From Flavitalea plasmicola (GTDB lineage Bacteria > Bacteroidota > Bacteroidia > Chitinophagales > Chitinophagaceae), in the NCBI RefSeq assembly GCF_030546645.1, contig NZ_JAUOTO010000004.1:186001-250000 (forward strand): a DNA stretch of 64,000 bases. Reading direction: 5' to 3'. The position numbers were made by a program, and so were the translations under genes. A model generated the notes under the pieces. The model ran no database searches. It had not been told where the DNA came from and saw nothing but the letters and a program-made list of their open reading frames with translations. This document shows, piece after piece, positions 1-9,420 of the stretch (positions within the stretch are counted from its first letter, which is position 1; every line of letters starts with the position of its first letter).

Positions 1-1
1 G

Positions 2-1075
2 GGGGTGCCGATCACCCGTGTTTCCTGGTCCAAGAGCAAGATCACGGACATCGGTGTCGATTTCAGCTGGCTGAATGGAAAACTGACGGGTACCATCGAT
101 TATTTCTACCGGAAACGGAGCGGATTGCTGGGCACCAAGAACGATGTCGTCGTTCCTATCGAACTGGGATATTCGCTGCCGCAGGAAAATACGAACTCCG
201 ACGCACAGTACGGCGAGGAGCTATCGTTGAATTATAATGGGCGGGTGGGTGAGCTGACCTTCAATGTGGGCGGCAATGTGGGTTTCACCCGCAGCAAGTT
301 CCTCCGCTCTTATAAACCTGTATTCAATAATTCTCTGGACCAGTACAGGAACAGCGCTGAAAACAGGTATCAGAACCTGGACTGGGGTTATACCGTCATC
401 GGGCAGTTCAAATCCATGGAAGAGATCAGGGATTACAAAGTCGATATAGATGGTAAGGGCAACACGAGCTTATTGCCGGGCGACCTGATCTATAAGGATT
501 TTAACGGGGATGGCAAGATCGACGGCAATGACGACCGGCCGCTGGGCTTTGGTTATGGCAGGCAGCCAAATGTCAATTTCGGGTTTACTATCGGAGCGGC
601 GTATAAGGGCTTTGATTTCCATGCCGATTTCTCCGGCGCCGGGGGCTATACCTGGTATCAGAACTGGGAGCAGCGCTGGGCTTTCCAGAACAATGGCAAC
701 CTGAATACGATCTTCAGGGACAGGTGGCACCGTAAGGATCCATTCGATCTGAACAGTGAATGGATCGCCGGTAAATATCCAGCCAACAGGTATAACGTCG
801 GCAACGGGCACAGCGATTACAATCATAATTCCACTTTCTGGCTGCACAATGTAAGATATATCAGGGCGAGGACGATCGAGTTCGGGTATACGCTGCCTTC
901 GGAGCTGCTGAGCAGGGTGAAGGTACAGCGGGCCAGAGTATATGTGAATGCCTATAACCTCTTCTCAATCGACAATCTCAGGCAGTACGGAGTGGATCCT
1001 GAGACGGTGGATGACAATGGTCTGCAGTTCCCCCAGAACAGGGTGCTTAATGTGGGCGTAAACCTGACCTTTTAA
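2..1075 (+). CDS. SusC/RagA-type TonB-dependent outer-membrane transporter, C-terminal part only
   Basis: The reading frame is already open at the left edge, so only the last 358 codons of a protein normally near 1000 residues are present. The visible GTG at position 5 is not the true start. The sequence is rich in alternating aromatic beta-strands and has the features of the last third of a SusC barrel: a DFNGDGKIDGNDD calcium-like loop, a late YVNAYNLFSIDN segment and the terminal strand VLNVGVNLTF ending in Phe. SusC proteins import oligosaccharides across the outer membrane with a SusD lipoprotein lid and energy from TonB. The SusD gene follows after 36 bases, so this is the first visible gene of the arabinose-type PUL. 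Its plug domain and any N-terminal signalling domain lie outside the window. Confidence 0.93.
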   Translation, partial: GVPITRVSWSKSKITDIGVDFSWLNGKLTGTIDYFYRKRSGLLGTKNDVVVPIELGYSLPQENTNSDAQYGEELSLNYNGRVGELTFNVGGNVGFTRSKFLRSYKPVFNNSLDQYRNSAENRYQNLDWGYTVIGQFKSMEEIRDYKVDIDGKGNTSLLPGDLIYKDFNGDGKIDGNDDRPLGFGYGRQPNVNFGFTIGAAYKGFDFHADFSGAGGYTWYQNWEQRWAFQNNGNLNTIFRDRWHRKDPFDLNSEWIAGKYPANRYNVGNGHSDYNHNSTFWLHNVRYIRARTIEFGYTLPSELLSRVKVQRARVYVNAYNLFSIDNLRQYGVDPETVDDNGLQFPQNRVLNVGVNLTF

Positions 1076-1111
1076 CAACAGCCAATCATTTCTGAAGTAT
1101 AAATTATTTCA

Positions 1112-3052
1112 ATGAAAAAGATCTTCTTACCAACGATACTTTCTTTTTTGCTGGCTTTTGCAGGATGCAAAAAGGACAGCGATTTTCTGAACATACCTCC
1201 TATACAGGTGGTGCCTTCGGATGTGGCTTTTTCCGATCCGGCCCTGGTATTATCCATTCTTGGAGATCTGTACAACAGGGAGCTGGATTTCTCTTCACTG
1301 GACGGCTATCTGCAGGATCCGAATGACGGTAACAGCGGCATTGCCGGCTGGCGTACATTTGCCGATTTCGGCGAAAGTTTTCCTTCGGAGTCGGGCAGCT
1401 ATTTTATCGTGCAGAACAGGAACTGGGCCTACAATTCCTGGTGGACCTGGGATTATGCTTATATACGGGATCTGAACCTGTTCATGCAACGCGACAGCGC
1501 TGCGACGAAGCTGACTGCAGGGGATAAGGCTAGGTTTTTTGCGGAAGCGAGATTTTTAAGGGCGAGCTATTATTTTGCCATGGTAAAGAGAATGGGAGGT
1601 GTGCCATTGATCCTCACTCCCCTGGAATATGATTACAAGGGGAACGTTAGTTCGCTGCAGTTCCCGCGGGCGAAGGAATCGGAGATCTATGATTTCATCA
1701 TCAGTGAGGCGGAGGCCGTCAAGGATGTGCTGCCGAAGGATGCCACTATAAAATCCAGGGCAACCAAGGGGGCAGCATTAGCGTTAGAGGCCAGGGCCGC
1801 CTTATATGCAGGCTCTATCGCCAAGTATGGAGCGACCACGCCCCAGGTGTCATTGCCCGGAGGCGAGGTAGGTATTCCTGCGGCGCGTGCGACGGGTTAT
1901 TATACGACTGCATTGAATGCGGCGCAACAGATCATCAACGGGGAAGCGGGCGCTTATGCCTTGTATAGGTTCTCTCCGGACCTGTCTGATAATTTTGCCG
2001 CTATTTTTACGGACAAGAGCGGTGGCAATACGGAGTCGATCTACATCGAGGATTTCAAGGCGGGAGCCGGCAAGGTGCATGGGTTTACCACGAATGACCA
2101 ACCTTATTCCTTCTCGGATGAAGGCGGTGATGCCGGCAGATTAAATCCCTCGCTGAACCTGGTGGAATCTTTCGAGATGCTGGATAATACTTATGCGCCC
2201 ATTCCGACAACAGACGGTGGCGGCAATCCAATATACTATAATAATCCGCTGGACATTTTTGCCGGCAGGGATGCCCGTCTGGCAGGAACGGTGATGTTGC
2301 CTGGCAGCCGATTTAAAGCGCAGCAGGTGGATATCTGGGCAGGCTATCAACTGGCGGACGGGAGTATCGTTACCAGCGACGAGGCTGGCAATCTGAAAAC
2401 GTTGCCCGGTGGCAGTGCGCCCGTGCAGGTGGTGGGGAAGGATGGGCCTGTGAATGGACTGGAGTACAGGACACAGTCCGGGTTCTATGTCCGTAAATGG
2501 CTGGACCCCACCGTAGGCTCCGGCAGAAGGGGGCGTGGCAGTGATGTCCCTTTTATCCGGTACCGTTTTGGGGAAGTGCTGCTGAATGCGGCTGAGGCGG
2601 CCTTTGAACTGGGCCAGCCTGATGTTGCAGCGGGATATATGAACCAGGTACGGGCCCGTGCGGGTCTGACGGTGCCATTGACGCAGGCACAGATCACTTT
2701 TGACCGAATCGTACATGAAAGGAGGGTAGAGCTGGCTTTTGAGGGGCATATCCTTTTCGATATGAAACGTTGGAGGATCGCCACGAATGTCTGGGATGGC
2801 CAGGTGATGACCAAAGCTGATCTGCTCAGCAATATCGGCGTCGCCAAGAAGCGCAATACGCAGCCATGGGGACTTTGGCCATACAAGGTCTATGATCCGG
2901 GACATCCGAATGACGGAAAGTGGATCTTTAAGGAAACGTTGCCGGCGGCTGTTACAGGCTTCGACCTGTTCCGACTGGGGAATTACTATTCGGCCATCAA
3001 TGACAATATCCTGGCGGCCAATCCCAAGCTTGTTAAACAACCCAATCAATAG
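1112..3052 (+). CDS. SusD/RagB family glycan-binding lipoprotein
   Basis: 646 residues. A lipoprotein signal (MKKIFLPTILSFLLAFAGC, lipid-attached Cys19) is followed by the KKDSDFL start typical of SusD proteins. The RagB/SusD signature regions are visible: an early helical segment with FFAEARFLRASYYFAMVKRM near residues 145-165, and a C-terminal region with RVELAFEGHILFDMKRW. SusD caps the SusC barrel and binds the incoming oligosaccharide at the cell surface. It sits directly after the partial SusC and before a DUF3823 lipoprotein, the usual order in Bacteroidota PULs. Nothing suggests truncation. The glycan specificity cannot be read from the sequence itself; the downstream enzymes point to an arabinose-containing substrate. 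Confidence 0.95.
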   Translation: MKKIFLPTILSFLLAFAGCKKDSDFLNIPPIQVVPSDVAFSDPALVLSILGDLYNRELDFSSLDGYLQDPNDGNSGIAGWRTFADFGESFPSESGSYFIVQNRNWAYNSWWTWDYAYIRDLNLFMQRDSAATKLTAGDKARFFAEARFLRASYYFAMVKRMGGVPLILTPLEYDYKGNVSSLQFPRAKESEIYDFIISEAEAVKDVLPKDATIKSRATKGAALALEARAALYAGSIAKYGATTPQVSLPGGEVGIPAARATGYYTTALNAAQQIINGEAGAYALYRFSPDLSDNFAAIFTDKSGGNTESIYIEDFKAGAGKVHGFTTNDQPYSFSDEGGDAGRLNPSLNLVESFEMLDNTYAPIPTTDGGGNPIYYNNPLDIFAGRDARLAGTVMLPGSRFKAQQVDIWAGYQLADGSIVTSDEAGNLKTLPGGSAPVQVVGKDGPVNGLEYRTQSGFYVRKWLDPTVGSGRRGRGSDVPFIRYRFGEVLLNAAEAAFELGQPDVAAGYMNQVRARAGLTVPLTQAQITFDRIVHERRVELAFEGHILFDMKRWRIATNVWDGQVMTKADLLSNIGVAKKRNTQPWGLWPYKVYDPGHPNDGKWIFKETLPAAVTGFDLFRLGNYYSAINDNILAANPKLVKQPNQ

Positions 3053-3073
3053 GCTCATTATAAATCGCTTGTT

Positions 3074-3772
3074 ATGAAAATCAAGTCAGTTCATATATTA
3101 TTCATGGTAGTGACCTTTGCCAGTTACTCCTGCAAGAAAGACAATTACAAGGAGCCTGCGGCCCAGCTTTCGGGGGCGTTGCAATACAAGGGTGAGAACA
3201 TCGGGGTAGAGCGGAACCAGGTGCCTTTCCAGATCTATCAATATGGGTTCGGCAAGGTTGGCGCCATCAACGGAACTTTTGAGCAGGACGGCACGTATGG
3301 TTCGCTGCTCTTTTCCGGCAGCTATAAATTCCTTATTCCTTCCGGGCAGGGGCCTTTTATCTGGAAGGAGCTGGCGCCCGGGGTGCCGGATAGTATTGCC
3401 ATCACTATGACCGGAAGTCAGACGCTGAACATCGAGGTTACTCCTTATTATATGATCCGCAATGCAACGATATCGGGGGGCAGCGGGAAGGTAACAGCTG
3501 TGTTCAAGGCGGAGAAGATCATTACGGATGCCAATGCCAAGGATATCGAGCGTGTGAGCCTTTATATCAATGCCGGCCAATTCGTAGGGCAGGATAATAT
3601 CGCTGTCGTGAACCTGGCGGGCGCCGACATTACGGACCCCAACAATATCAGTCTGCAGGTGGCTGTACCTTCGATCACGCCGGCACAAAGTTTTGTGTAT
3701 GCTCGTGTAGGATTGAAGATCGCCAACGTGGAAGATATGATCTTTACACCGGTGCAAAAGGTGCAGTATTGA
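3074..3772 (+). CDS. DUF3823-type surface lipoprotein of the PUL
   Basis: 232 residues with a lipoprotein signal (Cys20, SYSCKKDNYKEP). The mature part resembles DUF3823 proteins: an N-terminal beta-sandwich opening with SGALQYKGENIGV and VPFQIYQYGFG, then a second all-beta domain. Genes of this family nearly always follow a susD, as here (21 bases after the stop), and are presumed to be surface glycan-binding or scaffold proteins with no known enzymatic activity. Assignment to the family is from recognisable motif layout, and the binding role is an inference from context. Confidence 0.8.
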   Translation: MKIKSVHILFMVVTFASYSCKKDNYKEPAAQLSGALQYKGENIGVERNQVPFQIYQYGFGKVGAINGTFEQDGTYGSLLFSGSYKFLIPSGQGPFIWKELAPGVPDSIAITMTGSQTLNIEVTPYYMIRNATISGGSGKVTAVFKAEKIITDANAKDIERVSLYINAGQFVGQDNIAVVNLAGADITDPNNISLQVAVPSITPAQSFVYARVGLKIANVEDMIFTPVQKVQY

Positions 3773-3848
3773 TGAGAGCTGTATCTTTATCAATGGTCAC
3801 CCTGTTATGAAAGTGACGGGTGACCTTATAATTTTTAAGCATAGGCGT

Positions 3849-6800
3849 ATGAAAGCATGGGTTTTTCTTGTTTGTTGTATGTCGTTGGTACAGGGGAGGG
3901 CGATGGCGCAGGGGGCTACTGCGGAATTGGTACAGGGGCCTCCGGTGGGTGCGGTGAATCATTCTTATGTTGGCAATAAGGCGCCGTTGTTGAAGGAGTC
4001 GTATGAGAAACTGCCGGTGACGGCTTTCCGGCCGGGCGGCTGGCTGAAGAAACAACTGGAGCTGCAGCAGGATGGCCTTACGGGGCACCTGGGCGAGATC
4101 AGTGTCTGGCTGTCTAAGAAAGACAATGCCTGGTTGACGAAAGAAGGCAAAGGCAAGTATGGCTGGGAGGAATTGCCTTATTGGCTGAAGGGTTATGCCA
4201 ACCTGGGTTACATGCTCCGGGATGAGGGGATGAAAAAGGAAGCGTTGTTCTGGATCAATCATGTGCTGGCCAACCAACGGGAGAACGGAGATTTCGGTCC
4301 TGCCGTGGAGCGTAACGGGAACAGGGACCTCTGGACGAATATGCCGATGCTATGGTGTTTGCAATCTTATTATGAGTATTCGCATGATGCGCGGGTGTTG
4401 AAGTTCATGAGCCGTTACTTCAAGTGGGAGCTGTCGATACCAGACGAGCATTTCCTGGAGGATTACTGGGAGAAGAGCAGGGGTGGGGATAATATGCTTA
4501 GTGTTTATTGGCTGTATAACCGGACGGGCGAGGCATGGTTGCTGGACCTTGCCACGAAGATCGACCGTAATACGGCTGACTGGCGGCAGAAGGACAATCT
4601 GCCCAACTGGCATAATGTAAATATTGCGCAGTGTTTCCGGGAGCCGGCGACCTATTATTTGCAGAGTCACCGGGTGGAGGACAGGGATGCCACCTACCAT
4701 GATTTTGCGTTGGTCAGGAATATATACGGCCAGGTGCCAGGGGGTATGTTTGGGTCCGATGAGAATGCCCGTAAAGGATATGACGATCCCCGTCAGGCGG
4801 TGGAAACCTGCGGTATGGTGGAGCAGATGACCTCGGATCAGCTGTTGCTGCAGATGACCGGGGATACGAAGTGGGCGGAAAATTGCGAAGATGTCGCTTT
4901 CAATACTTTTCCCGCGGCTTTTATGCCTGACTACCGGAGCCTTCGTTATCTTACTGCTCCGAATATGGTGGTGAGCGACAGCAGGAACCATGCGCCGGGC
5001 ATTGCCAATGAAGGACCTTTTTTGATGATGAACCCATTCAGCAGCCGGTGCTGTCAGCACAACCATGCGGCGGGATGGGTATATTATGCGGAGAATGCCT
5101 GGATGGCCACGCCTGACGACGGTCTGGCGGCGCAGCTGTACGTGGAAGGCAAGCTGACGGCAAAAGCGGGCGCGGGGCAGGAAGTGTCGATAGAAGAGAA
5201 GACGCATTATCCTTTTGAGGAGCAGGTGGCATTTACCATTGGGAGCAGTAAGCCTGTATTTTTTCCACTGTACCTTCGGGTGCCTGATTGGTGTAAGAGG
5301 GCTTCGCTGGAGGTGAATGGTCATCCCGTGGTAGCTACGGGATCAGGAAAGTATGTAAGGATCCGGCGGACCTGGAAGAATGGGGATGTGGTAATGCTCA
5401 GGCTGCCGATGGAGCTGCATATGCGTACCTGGGACCGGAATAAGAACAGTGTCAGCGTCGGCTATGGACCCCTTGATTTTTCGTTAAAGATCGAGGAGCG
5501 GTATGAACAGAAAAATAGTAAGGAAACGGCACAGGGGGATGCCCGTTGGCAGGAGCAGGCGGATGCCAGCAAATGGCCTTCATATGAGATCTTTCCTGCT
5601 TCTGAATGGAATTACGGGTTGGTGCTGAACAAGGGCTTGCAGTCATTTACCATAAAGAGAAGGGACTGGCCGGCGGATGATAATCCGTTCACGAATGCGG
5701 CTGCGCCTATCGTATTGATGGCGCAGGGGAGGCAGATATCGTCCTGGAAGGTGGACCAGTATGGGTTGTGCGGCGTATTGCCCCAGAGCCCTGTGCAAAC
5801 GGATGCGCCTGTGACGGAGCTGACGCTGGTGCCGATGGGTGGGGCGCGGCTGCGGATCTCTGCCTTTCCGGTGGTGGGTACGGGGGTGGCTGGTTCCGGT
5901 GATAGCGGACAGGATGGTGTCGGTTCAGGTGGCGCCAGTGATGGCGGACAGGGGGTAACGTTTACGAACCCATTGTTGCCGTCGGGGCCTGATCCCTATA
6001 GTTTTTACAAAGACGGGTATTATTATTACACGCATACGATGGGGAGCAAGCTGGAATTGTGGAAGACGAAGAATATCGGTGATCTGCGGCATGCGGAGCA
6101 TAAGACCATTTATGTGCCACCGGCGGGGACGGCCTGGTCGAAAGATCTATGGGCGCCGGAAGTGATGTTCCTGGAGGGGAAATGGTATGCCTATTTTGCA
6201 GCAGACGGCGGGCATAATAATGGGCACCGGCTGTATGTGCTGGAGAACGCGAGTGCTGATCCCCTGGAGGGGGAATGGATATTCAAGGGTAAGCTGTCGG
6301 ACGCCTCTGACAAGTGGGCAATCGATGGGGACGTGTTCCGGTATAAGGGACAGCTCTACCTGCTATGGTCGGGCTGGGAGGGGAATGTCAATGGGCGGCA
6401 GGACATTTATATAGCGAAGATGAAGAATCCCTGGACGGTGGAAGGCCAACGGGTGCGGATCAGCAGTCCCACCTTTGGATGGGAGAAGAATGGGGATCTG
6501 AAGGGGGCCGAAGAGCCTTCCCATATCGATGTCAATGAAGGGCCGCAGGCTTTGATACATGGAGATGATCTTTTTGTCATCTATTCGGGCAGCGCTTGCT
6601 GGACGGACACCTATGCGCTGGGGATGCTACGATTTATCGGAGGGGGTGATGTGTTGAAGCCTGAAGCATGGAAGAAATCATCTTCTCCTGTATTTCAGCA
6701 ATCTCCCGAAAATCATGTTTATGCCACTGGGCATAATTCTTTTTTCCTGTCGCCGGATGGCAGGGAGAGCTGGCTGCTGTATCATGCCAACTCAAAGCCG

Positions 6801-6923
6801 GGCCAGGGATGCGGGCGCGAGCGTTCTCCGCGGGCGCAGCCATTTACGTGGAATGCGGATGGTACGCCTTCGTTCGGAGAGCCAGTCAAAGAGGGGCAGG
6901 TGTTGCCGGCGCCTTCGCGTTGA
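3849..6923 (+). CDS. Two-domain arabinan-type enzyme: GH127-like (DUF1680) module fused to a GH43 module
   Basis: The ATG at 3849 is preferred over one 14 codons upstream because it gives a clean signal peptide (MKAWVFLVCCMSLVQGRAMAQ). The protein is 1024 residues. Residues about 45-640 are a DUF1680/beta-L-arabinofuranosidase (GH127/GH146-like) fold. They keep the zinc-site pattern of that family: Glu319-Thr-Cys321 and the later Cys401-Cys402 pair in the SSRCCQHNH motif. A Gly/Ser/Asp-rich linker lies near residues 682-704. Residues about 705-1020 are a five-bladed GH43 domain with the three expected acidic residues: Asp715 (GPDPY), Asp826 (AIDGD) and Glu897 (NEGPQA). The protein is predicted to be secreted and to remove beta- and alpha-linked arabinofuranose (or xylose) from one substrate. 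Exact linkage specificity cannot be stated. The gene follows SusC/SusD/DUF3823 in the same direction. Confidence 0.88.
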   Translation: MKAWVFLVCCMSLVQGRAMAQGATAELVQGPPVGAVNHSYVGNKAPLLKESYEKLPVTAFRPGGWLKKQLELQQDGLTGHLGEISVWLSKKDNAWLTKEGKGKYGWEELPYWLKGYANLGYMLRDEGMKKEALFWINHVLANQRENGDFGPAVERNGNRDLWTNMPMLWCLQSYYEYSHDARVLKFMSRYFKWELSIPDEHFLEDYWEKSRGGDNMLSVYWLYNRTGEAWLLDLATKIDRNTADWRQKDNLPNWHNVNIAQCFREPATYYLQSHRVEDRDATYHDFALVRNIYGQVPGGMFGSDENARKGYDDPRQAVETCGMVEQMTSDQLLLQMTGDTKWAENCEDVAFNTFPAAFMPDYRSLRYLTAPNMVVSDSRNHAPGIANEGPFLMMNPFSSRCCQHNHAAGWVYYAENAWMATPDDGLAAQLYVEGKLTAKAGAGQEVSIEEKTHYPFEEQVAFTIGSSKPVFFPLYLRVPDWCKRASLEVNGHPVVATGSGKYVRIRRTWKNGDVVMLRLPMELHMRTWDRNKNSVSVGYGPLDFSLKIEERYEQKNSKETAQGDARWQEQADASKWPSYEIFPASEWNYGLVLNKGLQSFTIKRRDWPADDNPFTNAAAPIVLMAQGRQISSWKVDQYGLCGVLPQSPVQTDAPVTELTLVPMGGARLRISAFPVVGTGVAGSGDSGQDGVGSGGASDGGQGVTFTNPLLPSGPDPYSFYKDGYYYYTHTMGSKLELWKTKNIGDLRHAEHKTIYVPPAGTAWSKDLWAPEVMFLEGKWYAYFAADGGHNNGHRLYVLENASADPLEGEWIFKGKLSDASDKWAIDGDVFRYKGQLYLLWSGWEGNVNGRQDIYIAKMKNPWTVEGQRVRISSPTFGWEKNGDLKGAEEPSHIDVNEGPQALIHGDDLFVIYSGSACWTDTYALGMLRFIGGGDVLKPEAWKKSSSPVFQQSPENHVYATGHNSFFLSPDGRESWLLYHANSKPGQGCGRERSPRAQPFTWNADGTPSFGEPVKEGQVLPAPSR

Positions 6924-6968
6924 GGGGAGCAAGGAAATTTTGCAAATCAAACAGAAAAATAACCATAG

Positions 6969-9416
6969 ATGAAAAGGAACATTTTAATCGTATGTTGTTT
7001 ATTGATGTTGGGCCTGTGCGTATCAGCACAGACATTAAGGGCGCCGGCTTACCCTCTGATTACCCATGACCCTTATTTTAGTATCTGGTCCATGACGGAT
7101 ATGCTTAATGCCGCACCCACCAAACATTGGACGGGCGCTGATCAGGGATTGCTGGGCATGGTGAAGGTGGATGGTACGGTGTATCGTTTTCTTGGCGCAG
7201 AAGAGCAGGGGTACAAGACGGTGCTGCCTGCCAGCGATGAAAAAAGTTATGATGTCAAATATTCCGAGACGGCACCTGGGGCGGATTGGATGAAGGTGGA
7301 GTTCGGCGAGACGGGATGGAATGTGGGGAAAGCGCCTTTCAGCGACAACAGCAGCGAGGCCGGCACGGTGTGGCGGTCTAAAGACCTGTGGTACCGGAGG
7401 ACGTTTACGATCGCGGGGAAGCGTTCCGGACCTCTTTTTTTGAAATTGCTGCATGACGACAACGTGGAGGTCTATCTTAATGGAACGCCGGTGTATCAGA
7501 AGACGGGGTGGACCGGTAAATTTATTTATATCCCGCTGGAAAAGGGGCTGCTGAAAACGGGGAGCAACGTACTTGCCATCCATGTTGCCAATACGGCGGG
7601 CGGCGCTTCGCTGGATGCGGGCATTGTCGAGAAGCCATTGCTGCCGGAGGTAACTCCGGTAAAGCTGGCGGTACAAAAGAGCGTGCGATTGCAGGCTACG
7701 CAGACGAGCTATGACTTCGGCTGCGGCAAGGTCGACCTGGTGTTGACCTTTACTTCTCCATTGCTGCCGGATGATCTGAATTTGTTGTCCCGGCCTGTGT
7801 CGTATGTCGGGATGAGCGTGCGGTCCAATGATGGAGCAAAGCATGATGTGCAGCTTTATTTTGGCGCTTCCACGGATATTTCCATCAACACTGCCACGCA
7901 GGCTGTGAAGGCTGAAAAGTACGCGGCGGAGGGGCTTTCAATATTGAAGGCTGGCACCGTAGAGCAGCCAGTACTGAAAAAGAAAGGCGACGATCTGCGG
8001 ATCGACTGGGGGTATATGTATGTGGCTGCCGCAGGAAAGGATGTACGGCAAACGGTGACTGCATCTGCCGCTCCGGCGCAGGTGTTTGGTCCGGCGGGTG
8101 TCGCGGGGGCGGGTCTGGAAGGGAAGCATCTCTGGTTGAATACCCTGGCGCCTTTGGGAACTGTCGGTTCGAAGCCAATGGAGCGGGTGTTCTTAGTGGG
8201 ATATGACGACATTTATGCTATTCAATATTTTCACCAGAACCTGCGGGCATGGTGGAGGGATAAGCCGGGCGCTACCATCGAAAAGGAGCTATCCGCTGCC
8301 AGCGCGGGATATGCGGATATTATGAAGAAATGCGACGCCTTCAATCAGCGGCTGTATAAGGATGCTTTCAATGCGGGCGGCGAAAAATATGCCAGGCTTT
8401 GCGAGCTGGCCTACCGGCAAAGTATAGCGGCGCATAAGCTGCTGAAAAGCCCGGAAGGGGAGATCCTTTTTCTTTCGAAGGAGAATTTCAGCAATGGGTC
8501 TATCAATACAGTGGATGTTACTTATCCTTCCGCACCATTATACCTGGTGTACAATCCAGACCTGCTGAAAGGCATGCTGAACGGCATTTTCTATTTCAGT
8601 GAAAGCGGCAAATGGACGAAGCCCATTGCGGCGCATGATCTCGGAACCTATCCGTTGGCCAATGGGCAGACTTATGGGGAGGATATGCCGGTGGAAGAGT
8701 GTGGGAATATGATCATTCTCACGACTGCCATCTGCAAAGTGGAAGGCAGCGCGGCATATGCTAAAAAGCATTGGAAGACGCTCAGCACGTGGGCGGAATA
8801 TTTGTCAAAGGAGGGATTTGATCCGGCGAACCAGCTGTGCACGGATGATTTTGCGGGGCATCTTGCCCGGAATGTGAATTTATCGGCGAAAGCCATTGTC
8901 GCATTGGGTGGATATGCCTGGCTGGCCAAGCAGTGCGGAGAGGAAGAAACGGCGGGTAAATATGGGCAGATGGCAAAGGACATGGCGGTGAAATGGATGC
9001 AGATGGCGGATGATGGAGACCATTATGCATTGACCTTTAGTGGCAAGGGTACCTGGAGCCAGAAATACAATCTCGTATGGGACAAAATATTAGGGCTGGG
9101 TATTTTTCCGAAGGAGGTGTATGAAAAGGAAGTGGCTTATTACCTTACAAAGCAGAATAAGTACGGGTTGCCTTTGGACAGCCGCCGGAAGTATACCAAG
9201 TCCGACTGGGTGTTGTGGACGTCGGCATTGGCGGGGAGCCGGAAGGATTTTGAGGCACTTGCTGATCCGATGTATACGTATGCTGACGAAACGCCGACCA
9301 GGGTCCCTCTTAGCGACTGGCACGAGACGGAGGACGGGAAGCAGGTGGGTTTTCAGGCCAGGAGTGTGGTGGGCGGATATTTTATGAAAGTATTGGAAGA
9401 AAAATTTTCAAAATAG
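6969..9416 (+). CDS. Glutaminase A-like DUF4965/DUF1793 family secreted protein
   Basis: 815 residues with a signal peptide ending near VSAQ. The mature start (RAPAYPLITHDPYFSIWS) is the conserved opening of DUF4964/DUF4965 proteins. The C-terminal half (about 480-810) is the helical-toroid part, with the CTDDFAGHLARNVNLSAKA stretch and the KYNLVWDKILGL and DWVLWTSAL segments. Residues about 110-215 look like an inserted jelly-roll (WYRRTFTI ... VEVYLNGTPVYQKTGW), similar to the sugar-binding domain of GH2 enzymes. Homologues are annotated as glutaminases after fungal GtaA, but in Bacteroidota PULs the fold and the inserted sugar-binding domain make glycan processing plausible. The start lies 45 bases after the preceding enzyme gene, and the GH5-like gene begins 4 bases after the stop. 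Confidence 0.82.
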   Translation: MKRNILIVCCLLMLGLCVSAQTLRAPAYPLITHDPYFSIWSMTDMLNAAPTKHWTGADQGLLGMVKVDGTVYRFLGAEEQGYKTVLPASDEKSYDVKYSETAPGADWMKVEFGETGWNVGKAPFSDNSSEAGTVWRSKDLWYRRTFTIAGKRSGPLFLKLLHDDNVEVYLNGTPVYQKTGWTGKFIYIPLEKGLLKTGSNVLAIHVANTAGGASLDAGIVEKPLLPEVTPVKLAVQKSVRLQATQTSYDFGCGKVDLVLTFTSPLLPDDLNLLSRPVSYVGMSVRSNDGAKHDVQLYFGASTDISINTATQAVKAEKYAAEGLSILKAGTVEQPVLKKKGDDLRIDWGYMYVAAAGKDVRQTVTASAAPAQVFGPAGVAGAGLEGKHLWLNTLAPLGTVGSKPMERVFLVGYDDIYAIQYFHQNLRAWWRDKPGATIEKELSAASAGYADIMKKCDAFNQRLYKDAFNAGGEKYARLCELAYRQSIAAHKLLKSPEGEILFLSKENFSNGSINTVDVTYPSAPLYLVYNPDLLKGMLNGIFYFSESGKWTKPIAAHDLGTYPLANGQTYGEDMPVEECGNMIILTTAICKVEGSAAYAKKHWKTLSTWAEYLSKEGFDPANQLCTDDFAGHLARNVNLSAKAIVALGGYAWLAKQCGEEETAGKYGQMAKDMAVKWMQMADDGDHYALTFSGKGTWSQKYNLVWDKILGLGIFPKEVYEKEVAYYLTKQNKYGLPLDSRRKYTKSDWVLWTSALAGSRKDFEALADPMYTYADETPTRVPLSDWHETEDGKQVGFQARSVVGGYFMKVLEEKFSK

Positions 9417-9420
9417 CGGC

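Noticed and set aside
2141-3058. Long open frame of about 305 codons antisense to the SusD gene
   Set aside because: It lies fully opposite a well-supported SusD gene, has no recognisable domain, and has the Arg/His/Pro-rich make-up of a shadow frame. Similar antisense frames opposite the GH127-GH43, DUF4965 and metE genes were rejected for the same reason.
4350-5324. Antisense frame of about 324 codons opposite the GH127-like module
   Set aside because: No domain, no signal or promoter, and composition typical of a frame shadowing a GC-rich gene.
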